Positions 8,788 through 16,444 are shown, counted from the first letter of the stretch. The stretch is DNA of 38,990 nt from 40-80 sp964503665 (GCA_964503665.1 CAZDAR010000023.1:1-38990); one strand, 5' to 3'. Notes: generated by a model not told the origin, from the letters alone. Made by a program: numbers and translations.

Positions 8788-10380
8788 TTGAACGTCAATT
8801 CTACGATATTTTTTTTTAAAATTGCGCTCTACGTTAGCGCAATTTTTTTGCTTTTTCCTAACGGATTAAAGGCTCAAAAAGGTGTGATAGAATTATTACC
8901 AGGAACACAGAAACTGGCTTACGATAAAGCATCTGGTGCTCAGAAATTAATTGGTGGTGGCGTTAACATGAATTACGAGGGAAATAAAGTCTATGCCGAT
9001 TCCATCTTTTATTTTGAAGAAAAAAAGCTCATCAAAGGATACGGACATGTTCAAATTACCAAAAATGATTCACTCAATCTCTACTGCGATTCAATTTGGT
9101 ATTTCACCGATACCCAAAAAGCAAAATTATACGGACGTGTTCGGGTAGTTAGCAATGATTATGTACTGACAACAACACTATTGGATTATGATGCGAAATC
9201 AGGTTTAGCCTCTTATCAGAATAATGGTAAAATAGAAAACCTTACTCAAAATGAAGTGCTTACCAGTAAACGTGGCTATCTATATCCTAACGAAAAGAAT
9301 TTTCATTTTAGCGAAAGAGTGCGCTACAGAAGTGATTCTCTAAGTTTAGTCACAGATACACTTCAATATCGTTATGTCGAAAAGAAAGTATTCTTTTACG
9401 GTCCAACAGTTATCAAAACCGATAGCACCGACATGTATTGTAACAAAGGTTGGTTCAATACCCAAACGGAAGAAGGTGTGCTTGAAAATGATGCCTATAT
9501 TATTCAAAACGGAAAGCAACTGTGTGGTGACAGTCTCTACGTCAACGATGAAGAGAAAATTGCGATTGGTCGAAAAAATGTGCACTTCATTGACACACTC
9601 AATAAAGTGGAATTCACTTCTCAACAAGCCTATTTTTCTGAAAAAGAGCACTTTGGATTTGTCACAGATAGTGTTCTCATTATTTATCAGCTAAAAGAAG
9701 ATACCATTTATATCCATAGTGATAGCATGCTGGTGCATACCGACTCTTCGAATGCCATTCATCAAATCGAACTCTTTTGGGATGTTCAAATTTATGGAAC
9801 GAAGATTCAAGTATCGTGCGACTCTCTAGTGATGAATAAAGTGACGGATAAAATCACGCTTTTTCACGATCCTATTTTGTGGAGTCAAAATGCGGAGTTA
9901 AAAGCAGATACGATGTTCGTTTATATGAACGATAGCGTTATCGATAAAGTGGAATTGGTACAGCGTTCTACGGTGATTATGGAATTGGATTCAGGGAATT
10001 ATTACAATCAAATTGGTGGAAAAAATATCGATGCTTTCTTTAAAAAAAATGAACTCATCCGTGTTGAAGTCATTCAAAATGCACAAACGAATTATTTCCC
10101 CCAAGATACGTTGCGCTCCGACACCTTGATTGAAATCCAACGAAAGGGAATGACACGCCTTTATGCGAGTAGTATTAAAGTATATTTAGATAGTGGTGAA
10201 GTACTGGGCGTGACCTATTATAAAAATCCAGATGGTGCTTTTTATCCATTGAATGATGTACCAAAAGACGAACAGTTTATCGCTAATTTCACCTATTTTC
10301 CTAAATTTCGTCCAAAGTCATCAAAAGACATTTTTAGACAAAAGAGATATTTTAAACAAACCAAAGACATTAAAAAATAA
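8788..10380 (+). CDS. OstA-like exported protein of outer-membrane/LPS biogenesis
   Basis: The 530-residue protein uses a TTG start one base after the purA stop. No ATG lies before the signal peptide (hydrophobic segment about residues 8-25, cleavage near LKAQ). The mature part is built of repeated beta segments of the type YADSIFYFE..., LYCDSIWYF and VTDTLQYRY, with recurring D-S/T-x-x-Y/F units. This is the OstA-like (LptA/LptD N-terminal) jelly-roll pattern. In Bacteroidota such long OstA-like proteins are thought to take part in LPS transport across the periplasm. The LptF/LptG-type permease at 35945-37396 could belong to the same pathway. Length is within the range of this family. Confidence 0.85.
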   Translation: MNVNSTIFFFKIALYVSAIFLLFPNGLKAQKGVIELLPGTQKLAYDKASGAQKLIGGGVNMNYEGNKVYADSIFYFEEKKLIKGYGHVQITKNDSLNLYCDSIWYFTDTQKAKLYGRVRVVSNDYVLTTTLLDYDAKSGLASYQNNGKIENLTQNEVLTSKRGYLYPNEKNFHFSERVRYRSDSLSLVTDTLQYRYVEKKVFFYGPTVIKTDSTDMYCNKGWFNTQTEEGVLENDAYIIQNGKQLCGDSLYVNDEEKIAIGRKNVHFIDTLNKVEFTSQQAYFSEKEHFGFVTDSVLIIYQLKEDTIYIHSDSMLVHTDSSNAIHQIELFWDVQIYGTKIQVSCDSLVMNKVTDKITLFHDPILWSQNAELKADTMFVYMNDSVIDKVELVQRSTVIMELDSGNYYNQIGGKNIDAFFKKNELIRVEVIQNAQTNYFPQDTLRSDTLIEIQRKGMTRLYASSIKVYLDSGEVLGVTYYKNPDGAFYPLNDVPKDEQFIANFTYFPKFRPKSSKDIFRQKRYFKQTKDIKK

Positions 10381-10385
10381 ATGCC

Positions 10386-10898
10386 ATGGAAAACGCAACT
10401 GACTATCATCAAAAACCAAAAAGAGTTTTTACCATTCTGTCGATATTATCGATTATAAACATCAGCTTTGAGCTATATGACCAATTTAGGGCCGTTATTA
10501 TTGGTAAACTTTCTTCAGAACAAGTAGATAGAATGATTCAAAACGCCAAAGAATTAACGACCAATATTGGTGCAGAAGATGTGTACGGAATTTTTGAAAA
10601 AATGTATGCTGTTCAGCGTATTCAGAATGATTTATTTACACTTAGTCACTCGATTGGTATACTCACACTAATCGTCGGAATGGCAGGCGTTGTAATGATG
10701 CTTAAAAGTAATGCAATTGGCTTCCAACTTTACATTGTTTATTCCTTGCTTTCTACTTTCGGTATTATTTTTTACATACCGTTTGACTTCGTGCCTTTCC
10801 CGTTAATAATTGTAAATATCTTCATCAGTTTGCTATTAATATTTCTTTATTACACAAATCGAACATGGAAGACCGAGAAAAATGTAAAAGAGGATTAA
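10386..10898 (+). CDS. hypothetical four-helix membrane protein
   Basis: This 170-residue protein is of unknown function. Four hydrophobic segments lie near residues 15-35, 80-105, 110-138 and 138-158. A soluble stretch of about 45 residues sits between the first and second. The C-terminus is charged. It follows the OstA-like gene by five bases, so it is probably the last gene of the purA unit. It is convergent with the outer-membrane receptor gene, overlapping it tail-to-tail by four bases (shared ATTAAT). I see no diagnostic motif. Confidence 0.7.
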   Translation: MENATDYHQKPKRVFTILSILSIINISFELYDQFRAVIIGKLSSEQVDRMIQNAKELTTNIGAEDVYGIFEKMYAVQRIQNDLFTLSHSIGILTLIVGMAGVVMMLKSNAIGFQLYIVYSLLSTFGIIFYIPFDFVPFPLIIVNIFISLLLIFLYYTNRTWKTEKNVKED

Positions 10899-13444
10899 TC
10901 CATAGAAGATTCACCTGTTCCTTTACTCAATCGTTTGAATAAAGAAGCGTCTACCTTACCAAACATCCACATTACGTTAAAACGTATCATTTGAGGATTG
11001 GAAATTCTATCATAATTTTGGAAGAAGAAATCACTTTGAGTAACGCTCACATAATGTTTGCTTCGAAAGATGTCACTGAAGGACAAGCTTAAAATCAACT
11101 TTCTATCCAACAGCGTTTTACGCACAGATAAATCCACTGCCCAGTAACTATCCAAATATCCTTGTGAAGAACTTTGAGCAGGATTTGGGCCCCACATTCT
11201 TTCGCTCTCTATGACAGGTACATTCGATTTCGATTGGTATATTCCCGTCACTTGAACTGAAAACTGAGCAGGTAATTTAAACATTAAATTCAATTTACCA
11301 TACCACGCCCAACGAGCGGATGATGTATAACTTTGATAAGCTGAACTATTGATTTTAGAATTATATAAGTTCAAACTCGTTGTAATATCTAACCAATTTT
11401 TAATTCCGTTTGTGCTGATTAATTCCACACCTGTTGAATAACTTGAGTTGGCATTGATATAAGTGTTTATCAAATTACCGTCATTCGCTTGTTCAATATA
11501 ACGCGTAATCAAATTATCCGTGTATTTGTAGTAAACAGAAGCTAATAATGTATTTTTCTTGCTGAAATTATTCAAATATTGTAATTCAATATTATCAGTA
11601 AATTCCGGTTTCAATCCAGAATTTCCTTTACTCATATTAAATACATCTGTCGAATCGACAAATGGTACAATTTGGAAGAAATTAGGGCGATTTACTCGTC
11701 TGGAGTAATTCAATTGAAGAAATTGTTTTTCCGTTAATTTATACGATAAAAATGCGGAAAGAAACAAACTGATTGGATACTGTACTTTAAATTCTTCACC
11801 TGTAACCGATAACTCACCTCTGAAGTCGGAAGATTCAGCTCTTAATCCTACTTTATAACCAATTTTCTTATATTGTTGAGAAACCATAAAGTATGCTGCA
11901 TACACATTGTCTTTATTCAAATAGTTCGACGCTGGATTCGGCAATAACACATAATCACTTCCTAAATAACGGTAGTTATTATTCTCGTTAGTTCTTCCAC
12001 GAAGTTGTGCACGTAAGCCAGTTTCAATCTTAAAAACAGATAATGGAACAACATAATCGGTCTGAAAAACAGCGTTATAATAATTACCTGAACCTATAAT
12101 TTTTTGAAAAGTCGAATAATCTAATGGTGAATCGATGTTTGTCTCATGATAGTTGGAAGTATATAAACTATTTGTTTTAAAATCTCCTTTATTGAAAGAC
12201 GCATCAAATGTCAACTCCTCGCCTGCTCTATTAAAAAGCTGCTTATAACCAAAGTTCAATCCGAAGTTCAACATCTTACGATCAGAATCATTTAATCGTT
12301 CATAGTAATAGCTATTCGGGTTATTGGTATAAACACTGTCTGTCGTGATGTCAGAATTAGCCTTACCATTGAAAGCACCTCGCCATAAATCAGCACCTAG
12401 AGAAAAAGATGTTTTGTTGGTAGGAAGATAATCCAATCCAAAACGACCAAAAAAACCACCACCATTTCTTGTATTGACATCTTTTTGAGTCATGATATTA
12501 TCCAAGGTATCTATGCCTCGGAAATTTTTACGATCAACATCACTGAATGTTTTTCCACGGTGAGAACGATAATTCAAAGAAAGAGAGAAGTTCAATTTAT
12601 TCTGACGAACATTGATATCACCACCGAAATTATAGCCCAAATAACTATCTAATCCAGCACGAAGACTACCGTTATATCCTGTTTTCTTATTCTTTTTCAA
12701 GACAATATTGATAATTCCTGCACCACCGCCAGAAGCATCATAACGTGCTGAAGGATTGGTCATCACTTCGACTTTTTCAATAGAGTTCGCAGGAATTTGA
12801 TCCAAGGTCAAAGTGGTTGGGCGTCCGTCAATATAAATTTGTGGCGCACTGTTGCGCACTTGAACATTACCATCGATATCGACGTTCACACCAGGTACAT
12901 TTTTCATGACATCTACTGCTGTTCCTCCGTCCGACATTGGATTTTGACTGACATCAAAGACACGTTTATCGACATCTAGTTGCATCAATGGAGTCGTTGC
13001 CACAATTTTTACATTATCTAATTCGGTCGATTCTTCTAAAGCCATTTGAATTCGTCCCATATCTACTTGCATGACACCCATATAGACTAACTTCATGTCA
13101 AATGGTACATCAATATCTTGTGTTACATATCCAAAAGAAGCCACCCTAATTTTCATTTTCGGCATGATACCGACATCTTCAAAGGCAAACTCTCCATTTG
13201 TTTCTGTTGTGATTGTTTTATAACCCGCATAATCGACTGATTTGGTTATCGAGTCAAAAACTGGTTTCATCAAAACAATCGTTGAAAAATCGATAGCCGT
13301 TCCCTTCTCATTCAACACTTTTCCAAAAACACGCCCTTTTAATTGAGATGGTTGTTCGCCTTGTTGAGTTGGATATTGTGAAAAGCTATCGAAAATCGAT
13401 AAGAAGAAAGTGAAAAGCAGTACTAATAATTGGGTTTTTATCAT
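10895..13444 (-). CDS. outer-membrane beta-barrel receptor with carboxypeptidase-regulatory-like and TonB plug domains
   Basis: The 849-residue protein has a signal peptide (residues 1-22, ending DSFSQ). Residues about 36-120 form a carboxypeptidase-D regulatory-like beta-sandwich (LKGRVFGKVLNEKGTAIDF...). A plug follows at about 150-255, with VDVMKNVPGVNVD, YIDGRPTTLTLDQIP and NPSARYDASGGGAGIINI. The remainder is a barrel of about 22 alternating strands ending RFNVMWMFGK, followed by a polar tail of about 19 residues. This matches the 'outer membrane beta-barrel family' of TonB-dependent receptor-like proteins in Bacteroidota. No SusD partner or substrate-specific neighbour is present, so the ligand is unknown. 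It stands alone on the minus strand, with about 290 bases of AT-rich DNA upstream. Confidence 0.9.
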   Translation of the reverse strand: MIKTQLLVLLFTFFLSIFDSFSQYPTQQGEQPSQLKGRVFGKVLNEKGTAIDFSTIVLMKPVFDSITKSVDYAGYKTITTETNGEFAFEDVGIMPKMKIRVASFGYVTQDIDVPFDMKLVYMGVMQVDMGRIQMALEESTELDNVKIVATTPLMQLDVDKRVFDVSQNPMSDGGTAVDVMKNVPGVNVDIDGNVQVRNSAPQIYIDGRPTTLTLDQIPANSIEKVEVMTNPSARYDASGGGAGIINIVLKKNKKTGYNGSLRAGLDSYLGYNFGGDINVRQNKLNFSLSLNYRSHRGKTFSDVDRKNFRGIDTLDNIMTQKDVNTRNGGGFFGRFGLDYLPTNKTSFSLGADLWRGAFNGKANSDITTDSVYTNNPNSYYYERLNDSDRKMLNFGLNFGYKQLFNRAGEELTFDASFNKGDFKTNSLYTSNYHETNIDSPLDYSTFQKIIGSGNYYNAVFQTDYVVPLSVFKIETGLRAQLRGRTNENNNYRYLGSDYVLLPNPASNYLNKDNVYAAYFMVSQQYKKIGYKVGLRAESSDFRGELSVTGEEFKVQYPISLFLSAFLSYKLTEKQFLQLNYSRRVNRPNFFQIVPFVDSTDVFNMSKGNSGLKPEFTDNIELQYLNNFSKKNTLLASVYYKYTDNLITRYIEQANDGNLINTYINANSSYSTGVELISTNGIKNWLDITTSLNLYNSKINSSAYQSYTSSARWAWYGKLNLMFKLPAQFSVQVTGIYQSKSNVPVIESERMWGPNPAQSSSQGYLDSYWAVDLSVRKTLLDRKLILSLSFSDIFRSKHYVSVTQSDFFFQNYDRISNPQMIRFNVMWMFGKVDASLFKRLSKGTGESSMD

Positions 13445-13625
13445 TTTATAATCTTTGGAAGCAGTAAAAATACTGATTTAAGTGGATTTATTAGTTAAAT
13501 AAAGATATGCTAACTTTTAATTAAGAAAAATAATCCCTGAACGGAAATGATTATCCTAAATGCAATCCTCTAAAAGTTACATTTATTTGTTGAATATATG
13601 ATGTGTCTATTTTAAAAAAATGAAA

Positions 13626-13647
13626 AGGCAGGAAATTAATCCTGCCT
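13626..13647 (-). terminator. Rho-independent terminator after the XRE-lipoprotein cluster
   Basis: AGGCAGGA and TCCTGCCT form a perfect 8-bp stem around a 6-base AATTAA loop. On the minus strand it is followed by a T-rich run (complement of the A-rich 13612-13625). It lies about 90 bases after the stop of the 118-residue lipoprotein gene. The rest of 13445-13737 is AT-rich with no convincing ORF. Confidence 0.75.
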
Positions 13648-13737
13648 AAATGATATTCTACACATCTATTGAAATATTACCAAGTAGCAACTGCCAAGTG
13701 AATCTCAAATTAATAAGTAAAAGTGGCTATTAGAATT

Positions 13738-14094
13738 TTACGGCTGTATTGTGATGGTTGTTTCATAACCCGCACTAACAGAGCCTGAGCCTGTAATGGT
13801 TATTGTGTTGTTCAACTGATCTACAAAATCACAATCAACATAATAAATACCTGGCGTTAATTCTGAAAATTTAACTTGCCCGCTATTGTCTGTTGTCAAT
13901 TTTTTTGAATAGATTACATTGTTAAAATCTGCTTCGCTATTATACAAATAAACAGACTCACTCACAACTGAAGTTCCTTCTATGTCTCTTGCGTTTACGA
14001 TTAAATCACCTGTTGTTGGGTCTTTTTTACAGCTCAACATCAAAAGTGGTAAAAATAGAAAAAGAACTTTAATAATTGGTTTTACTTTTTTCAT
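13738..14094 (-). CDS. small lipoprotein with a carboxypeptidase-regulatory/SdrB-like beta domain
   Basis: The protein has 118 residues. The signal peptide ends in the lipobox LMLSC, so Cys22 would be lipidated and the protein anchored at the envelope. The mature part (GDLIVNARDIEGTSV... then SGQVKFSELTPGIYYVDCDF) follows the pattern of small prealbumin-like beta-sandwich domains seen in SdrD-B or carboxypeptidase-regulatory repeats. No catalytic residues are visible. It is the third gene of the XRE-lipoprotein-lipoprotein set, six bases after its neighbour, and is followed by a clear terminator. Function unknown. Confidence 0.75.
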   Translation of the reverse strand: MKKVKPIIKVLFLFLPLLMLSCKKDPTTGDLIVNARDIEGTSVVSESVYLYNSEADFNNVIYSKKLTTDNSGQVKFSELTPGIYYVDCDFVDQLNNTITITGSGSVSAGYETTITIQP

Positions 14095-14100
14095 TTATTT

Positions 14101-14721
14101 TTATTTAATTGATTTGCTGATATTTACAAAAGGAATCTCTACTTCGATTTCCTTTTCCTTAATTTTATTTCCTTTTTTGAACAAAGAACCTAAAACTTGT
14201 TTTTTCTTAAAAATTAAAACAGCCCGACTAGGATAAATAGCTTTAACTTCTGCTTCTTGATTTTTGTAATCATGGTTAGAAAAAAAGACTTTATCTCCAA
14301 CGACTAGTCCATGTTCCTTATTAACCGACGAATTTCCGTCAATTTTCAAACTGTACTTAATTGCTTTAGGACTTGCTTTATAAATTGCACTTGTCGCAAA
14401 GTCAGGGATTAGCCAAATAAAACCTGTCAAGCAGTCAAAAATTAATGCACCAACTCGTAATTTTCGAGTAAACGTAATTTCTTGACTAACATATCCGTCG
14501 GCCTCTATTTTAATAACCGCTCGATTATCTTTAAACGAATTTTTGGGGATTTTAACAGACGCAGGTGCATTTCCTACAAAAGAACCATTGTAATAAACTT
14601 TGGCGTTTTCAGGCATTCCATTATGAACATTAATTTTATCTTTTGTGCCAGAAAAAACAAGTGCGCAACTTTGCAAGGATAAGACTAACAATGTTACTGT
14701 AATTATTAAAATTTTATTCAT
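14101..14721 (-). CDS. lipoprotein with a PEGA-like domain
   Basis: The 206-residue protein has a lipobox ending at Cys19 (LSLQSC). Residues about 38-85 (VYYNGSFVGNAPASVKIPK... EADGYVSQEITF) resemble a PEGA surface-layer-like domain. A hydrophobic Gly/Trp/Pro-rich stretch around residues 92-115 (ALIFDCLTGFIWLIPDFAT) is a recurring feature of this lipoprotein class. The C-terminal third is Lys-rich beta structure. Its start overlaps the XRE regulator stop by four bases, so the two are probably translated together. Role unknown; envelope localisation is the only firm inference. Confidence 0.72.
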   Translation of the reverse strand: MNKILIITVTLLVLSLQSCALVFSGTKDKINVHNGMPENAKVYYNGSFVGNAPASVKIPKNSFKDNRAVIKIEADGYVSQEITFTRKLRVGALIFDCLTGFIWLIPDFATSAIYKASPKAIKYSLKIDGNSSVNKEHGLVVGDKVFFSNHDYKNQEAEVKAIYPSRAVLIFKKKQVLGSLFKKGNKIKEKEIEVEIPFVNISKSIK

Positions 14722-14996
14722 CGTTCTATTTGTTTTTTGATATTTCGTAGCTCCCCTAGAATTTCATTTAAAATATGGGTGTTATTACTTCTTTCATCTT
14801 CAATATCATTTAATAGAAATGATGTGCTGACCTCTAATATTTTAGCTATTTTTCTAAGTCGATCTACCGAAATACTAGACTCACCTCGTTCTAAGCGGCT
14901 GTAATTCGTTACATCAATTTCCAACTCGTCCGCTAGAAAGCTCTGAGTATAATTCTTACTCAGCCGTATTACTTTTATTTTATCGTGTAAATCCAT
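14718..14996 (-). CDS. XRE-family helix-turn-helix regulator
   Basis: This 92-residue protein has a full HTH_3 domain at about residues 6-62: IKVIRLSKNYTQSFLADEL, then the recognition-helix region TNYSRLERGESSISVDRL. A short charged tail (LNEILGELRNIKKQIER) may form a helix for dimerisation. It heads a three-gene minus-strand unit with two lipoproteins and has a TAAGTTTG -7 box ending 10 bases upstream of the ATG. Autoregulation of the cluster is plausible but not shown. There is no toxin-like partner, so an antitoxin role is not supported. Confidence 0.85.
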   Translation of the reverse strand: MDLHDKIKVIRLSKNYTQSFLADELEIDVTNYSRLERGESSISVDRLRKIAKILEVSTSFLLNDIEDERSNNTHILNEILGELRNIKKQIER

Positions 14997-15006
14997 GAAT
15001 TAAATG

Positions 15007-15014
15007 CAAACTTA
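15007..15014 (-). promoter_or_regulatory. -7 box of the XRE-lipoprotein operon
   Basis: On the minus strand this reads TAAGTTTG, an exact TAnnTTTG match. Transcription would begin only a few bases before the XRE ATG at 14996, giving an almost leaderless mRNA. Confidence 0.6.
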
Positions 15015-15085
15015 TTGTTATTAGACTAAATAAAAAAGACGTTTTATGCAACATTTTTGCGAAAATTACAAGTCTTGATGTTTTT

Positions 15086-15114
15086 AAATACAGAGGGATT
15101 TACCCTCTGTATTT
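15086..15114 (-). terminator. 12-bp hairpin directly after the 28-codon ORF
   Basis: A perfect 12-bp inverted repeat (AAATACAGAGGG / CCCTCTGTATTT) surrounds a 5-base ATTTA loop. On the minus strand it starts five bases after the stop of the small ORF at 15119-15205, as expected for a transcript end. The minus-strand U-tract is poor (the stem ends in UAUUU, followed by A residues), while the plus strand has a better T-tract. It may therefore act in both directions or mainly stabilise the 3' end. Confidence 0.6.
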
Positions 15115-15118
15115 TGTT

Positions 15119-15205
15119 TTACTTTGGAGAGTTGTTTCCTCTCCCTCCTCCTGATGGTCTTCCCGTTGTACTCGGTCCGTTCGGTGGTCTTGTTCCTTTT
15201 GCCAT
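15119..15205 (-). CDS. candidate 28-residue Gly/Pro/Arg-rich small protein downstream of viperin
   Basis: An ATG at 15205 opens a 28-codon frame ending in TAA. The peptide starts MAKGTRPP, contains PSTTGRPSGGGRGN at residues 11-24 and ends in SPK. It is strongly basic and made almost entirely of Gly, Pro, Arg, Ser, Thr, Asn and Lys, with no hydrophobic core. Its GC content is about 51 percent (44 of 87 bases), far above the AT-rich flanks. A near-consensus -7 box (TAAATTTT, minus strand 15212-15219) lies just upstream and a 12-bp hairpin just downstream. I do not recognise the family. It lies 133 bases after the viperin stop on the same strand. It could be a ribosome- or RNA-associated peptide, or a substrate or partner of the radical SAM enzyme; none of these is demonstrated. 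Confidence 0.5.
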   Translation of the reverse strand: MAKGTRPPNGPSTTGRPSGGGRGNNSPK

Positions 15206-15261
15206 ATAGGTAAAATTTAATTGTTCATTTCCTACTCGATTATAGCTTTTCGGCTTGGGCT

Positions 15262-15384
15262 TTAATTCACTAGTACATAATGAATGTTATTAACCTCCTT
15301 TGTTAAGTACAGATTGATATCCTCCCTGATGCTACTTGTCAAGAAAGTGTAATTCTGTTCGGTAAAGTCTGCGATTTCCCCCAA
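15262..15384 (-). CDS. speculative 40-codon ORF overlapping the viperin 3' end
   Basis: In the frame shifted from viperin, a TTG at 15384 opens 40 codons ending in TAA at 15262-15264, with the first 46 bases overlapping viperin. The translated peptide has a balanced, protein-like composition (for example SSIREDINLYLTKEVNN followed by hydrophobic residues). The non-overlapping part lies in otherwise unannotated DNA. An AAGGAGGT string lies inside it but is not placed for any ORF. There is no ATG. It may be a small coupled gene, a remnant of a degraded gene, or chance. Confidence 0.2.
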   Translation of the reverse strand: MGEIADFTEQNYTFLTSSIREDINLYLTKEVNNIHYVLVN

Positions 15385-16241
15385 TCATATTCACCATTTC
15401 TATTAGTGAATTTTTCATAACTAGTTCTTATTTGATTCAAAGTTTCATCTATACCAAATTCCAAAATAGACTTGCTATATTCATGCTTTCCATCAACATT
15501 GTCAAAAAATCTTCCTGCAGGATCAATCATCACATATGAACCTTGCATTTCATCATTGTTTTCAGAAATGACTTTTGATAATTCATTCATTTTTTCATGT
15601 CTTTCAACAAACAATTGAAAATCTTCATCATTAATTAGCAATTCCTCAATTCGTCCGTTATTTTGCCCTTTAATAGGTAATGCTTGAAAAATTTTCCAGC
15701 GTTCAGGTTTTGCATAGCTGATGATATCTTCCAAACTTTCATAAACATTTTCAGAATTTACAACAGTATTGACTTTGATGCGGTAATCGAATTTTTTTAT
15801 TCGGTCAAATAATTCTTTATAGTCATTTAAAGAAAGTGGTCTTTTTCCTAAAATCGCTCTACCTGTTTTTAAATTGGTATCGTTATTTATACTATCAATA
15901 CTTACAGTAATCCAATCTAATATTCCTTCATTTTTACTAAGGAAGTCTTCTGTCAATTTAGTTCCATTAGTAACAATCATAGTTGTTAATCCTAATTGCT
16001 TTGCTATTAAAATTAACTCCGATAACCATGGACATAAAGTTGGTTCGCCACCTACAAAAGTTATTTTTTCAAAACCATACTCAGCTATTTTGTGAATTAA
16101 CTGAATTGACTGCTCTTTTGGAAGATGTCCTTTTGGTAAGATTGCTTGTTTCACATCTTGAAATGTTGCAAAACAAAACTTACATCTCATGTTGCACGGT
16201 TCCCATAAATGGTAATTAATTGCTTTAATTTTTCGCTTCAT
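15339..16241 (-). CDS. prokaryotic viperin (pVip), antiviral radical SAM ddhNTP synthase family
   Basis: The protein has 300 residues. Cys16, Cys20 and Cys23 in EPCNMRCKFC form the CxxxCxxC site for the SAM-binding [4Fe-4S] cluster, and GGEP (64-67) is the SAM amino-group motif. Segments diagnostic of viperin rather than generic radical SAM enzymes include INYHLWEPCNMRCKFCF, ITVSIDS, IKVNTVVN (155-162), ERWKIFQALPIKGQN (180-194), FVERHEKM, SYVMIDPAGRFFDN and SKSILEFGID. Each has a clear counterpart in animal viperin. Viperins convert CTP, GTP or UTP to 3'-deoxy-3',4'-didehydro nucleotides that terminate viral RNA synthesis. The N-terminal amphipathic membrane helix of animal viperin is absent, as in other bacterial forms. 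No nucleotide kinase neighbour is seen. Upstream lie a phased repeat and a LytS/LytTR pair. Confidence 0.93.
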   Translation of the reverse strand: MKRKIKAINYHLWEPCNMRCKFCFATFQDVKQAILPKGHLPKEQSIQLIHKIAEYGFEKITFVGGEPTLCPWLSELILIAKQLGLTTMIVTNGTKLTEDFLSKNEGILDWITVSIDSINNDTNLKTGRAILGKRPLSLNDYKELFDRIKKFDYRIKVNTVVNSENVYESLEDIISYAKPERWKIFQALPIKGQNNGRIEELLINDEDFQLFVERHEKMNELSKVISENNDEMQGSYVMIDPAGRFFDNVDGKHEYSKSILEFGIDETLNQIRTSYEKFTNRNGEYDWGKSQTLPNRITLS

Positions 16242-16266
16242 AATTTCACTATTTAAATTTATGAAG

Positions 16267-16274
16267 CAAATGTG
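16267..16274 (-). promoter_or_regulatory. probable -7 box of viperin
   Basis: On the minus strand this reads CACATTTG, one mismatch from TAnnTTTG, placed 25 bases before the viperin ATG. The weak box would suit a promoter that needs an activator, and the phased repeat at 16303-16351 lies just upstream of the expected -33 region. Confidence 0.4.
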
Positions 16275-16302
16275 CGAAGTGAAAATAGCCTATGCGAATA
16301 AT

Positions 16303-16351
16303 GGGTAATATCAGGGCATAAAAAGTAATATCAGCCTTTTTCAGGGTAATA
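16303..16351 (-). promoter_or_regulatory. helically phased repeat, candidate operator of viperin
   Basis: On the minus strand CTGATATTAC occurs twice exactly, 20 bases apart (plus-strand GTAATATCAG at 16305-16314 and 16325-16334). A third CTGA half-element lies 10 bases further out, so CTGA recurs at 0, 10 and 30 bases. TATTACCC is also present at both ends of the block. Spacing by whole helical turns suggests a protein bound on one face of the DNA, as with LytTR direct-repeat sites. It sits 62-110 bases upstream of the viperin ATG, between viperin and a LytTR regulator gene. Confidence 0.5.
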
Positions 16352-16360
16352 AGCGCCTTT

Positions 16361-16400
16361 AAAAAAAAAAATAAAAGGAGAGAAAAGGATATAACTTTTC
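16361..16400 (-). terminator. probable terminator of the LytS-LytTR operon
   Basis: On the minus strand a 6-bp stem (GAAAAG/CTTTTC, 7-base loop) is followed after four bases by TTTTATTTTTTTTTTT. The stem is weak but the U-tract is long. It begins 45 bases after the regulator stop and separates that operon from the viperin promoter region. Confidence 0.5.
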
Positions 16401-16444
16401 CAAGCTAAGTTGTACAATAACAGATGAGCAACGAAAAAAAATGT

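Noticed and set aside
14718..14996. XRE protein as an antitoxin
   Set aside because: Its co-transcribed neighbours are lipoproteins with signal peptides, not toxin-like proteins.
15292..15301. AAAGGAGGTT resembling a strong ribosome binding site on the minus strand
   Set aside because: The next ATG (15278) opens only two codons, and Bacteroidota rarely use Shine-Dalgarno sites; likely coincidental.
16303..16351. Possible CRISPR-like direct repeats
   Set aside because: Units are only 10 bases with spacing of 10 and 20 bases; there are no spacers of CRISPR length and no cas genes nearby.
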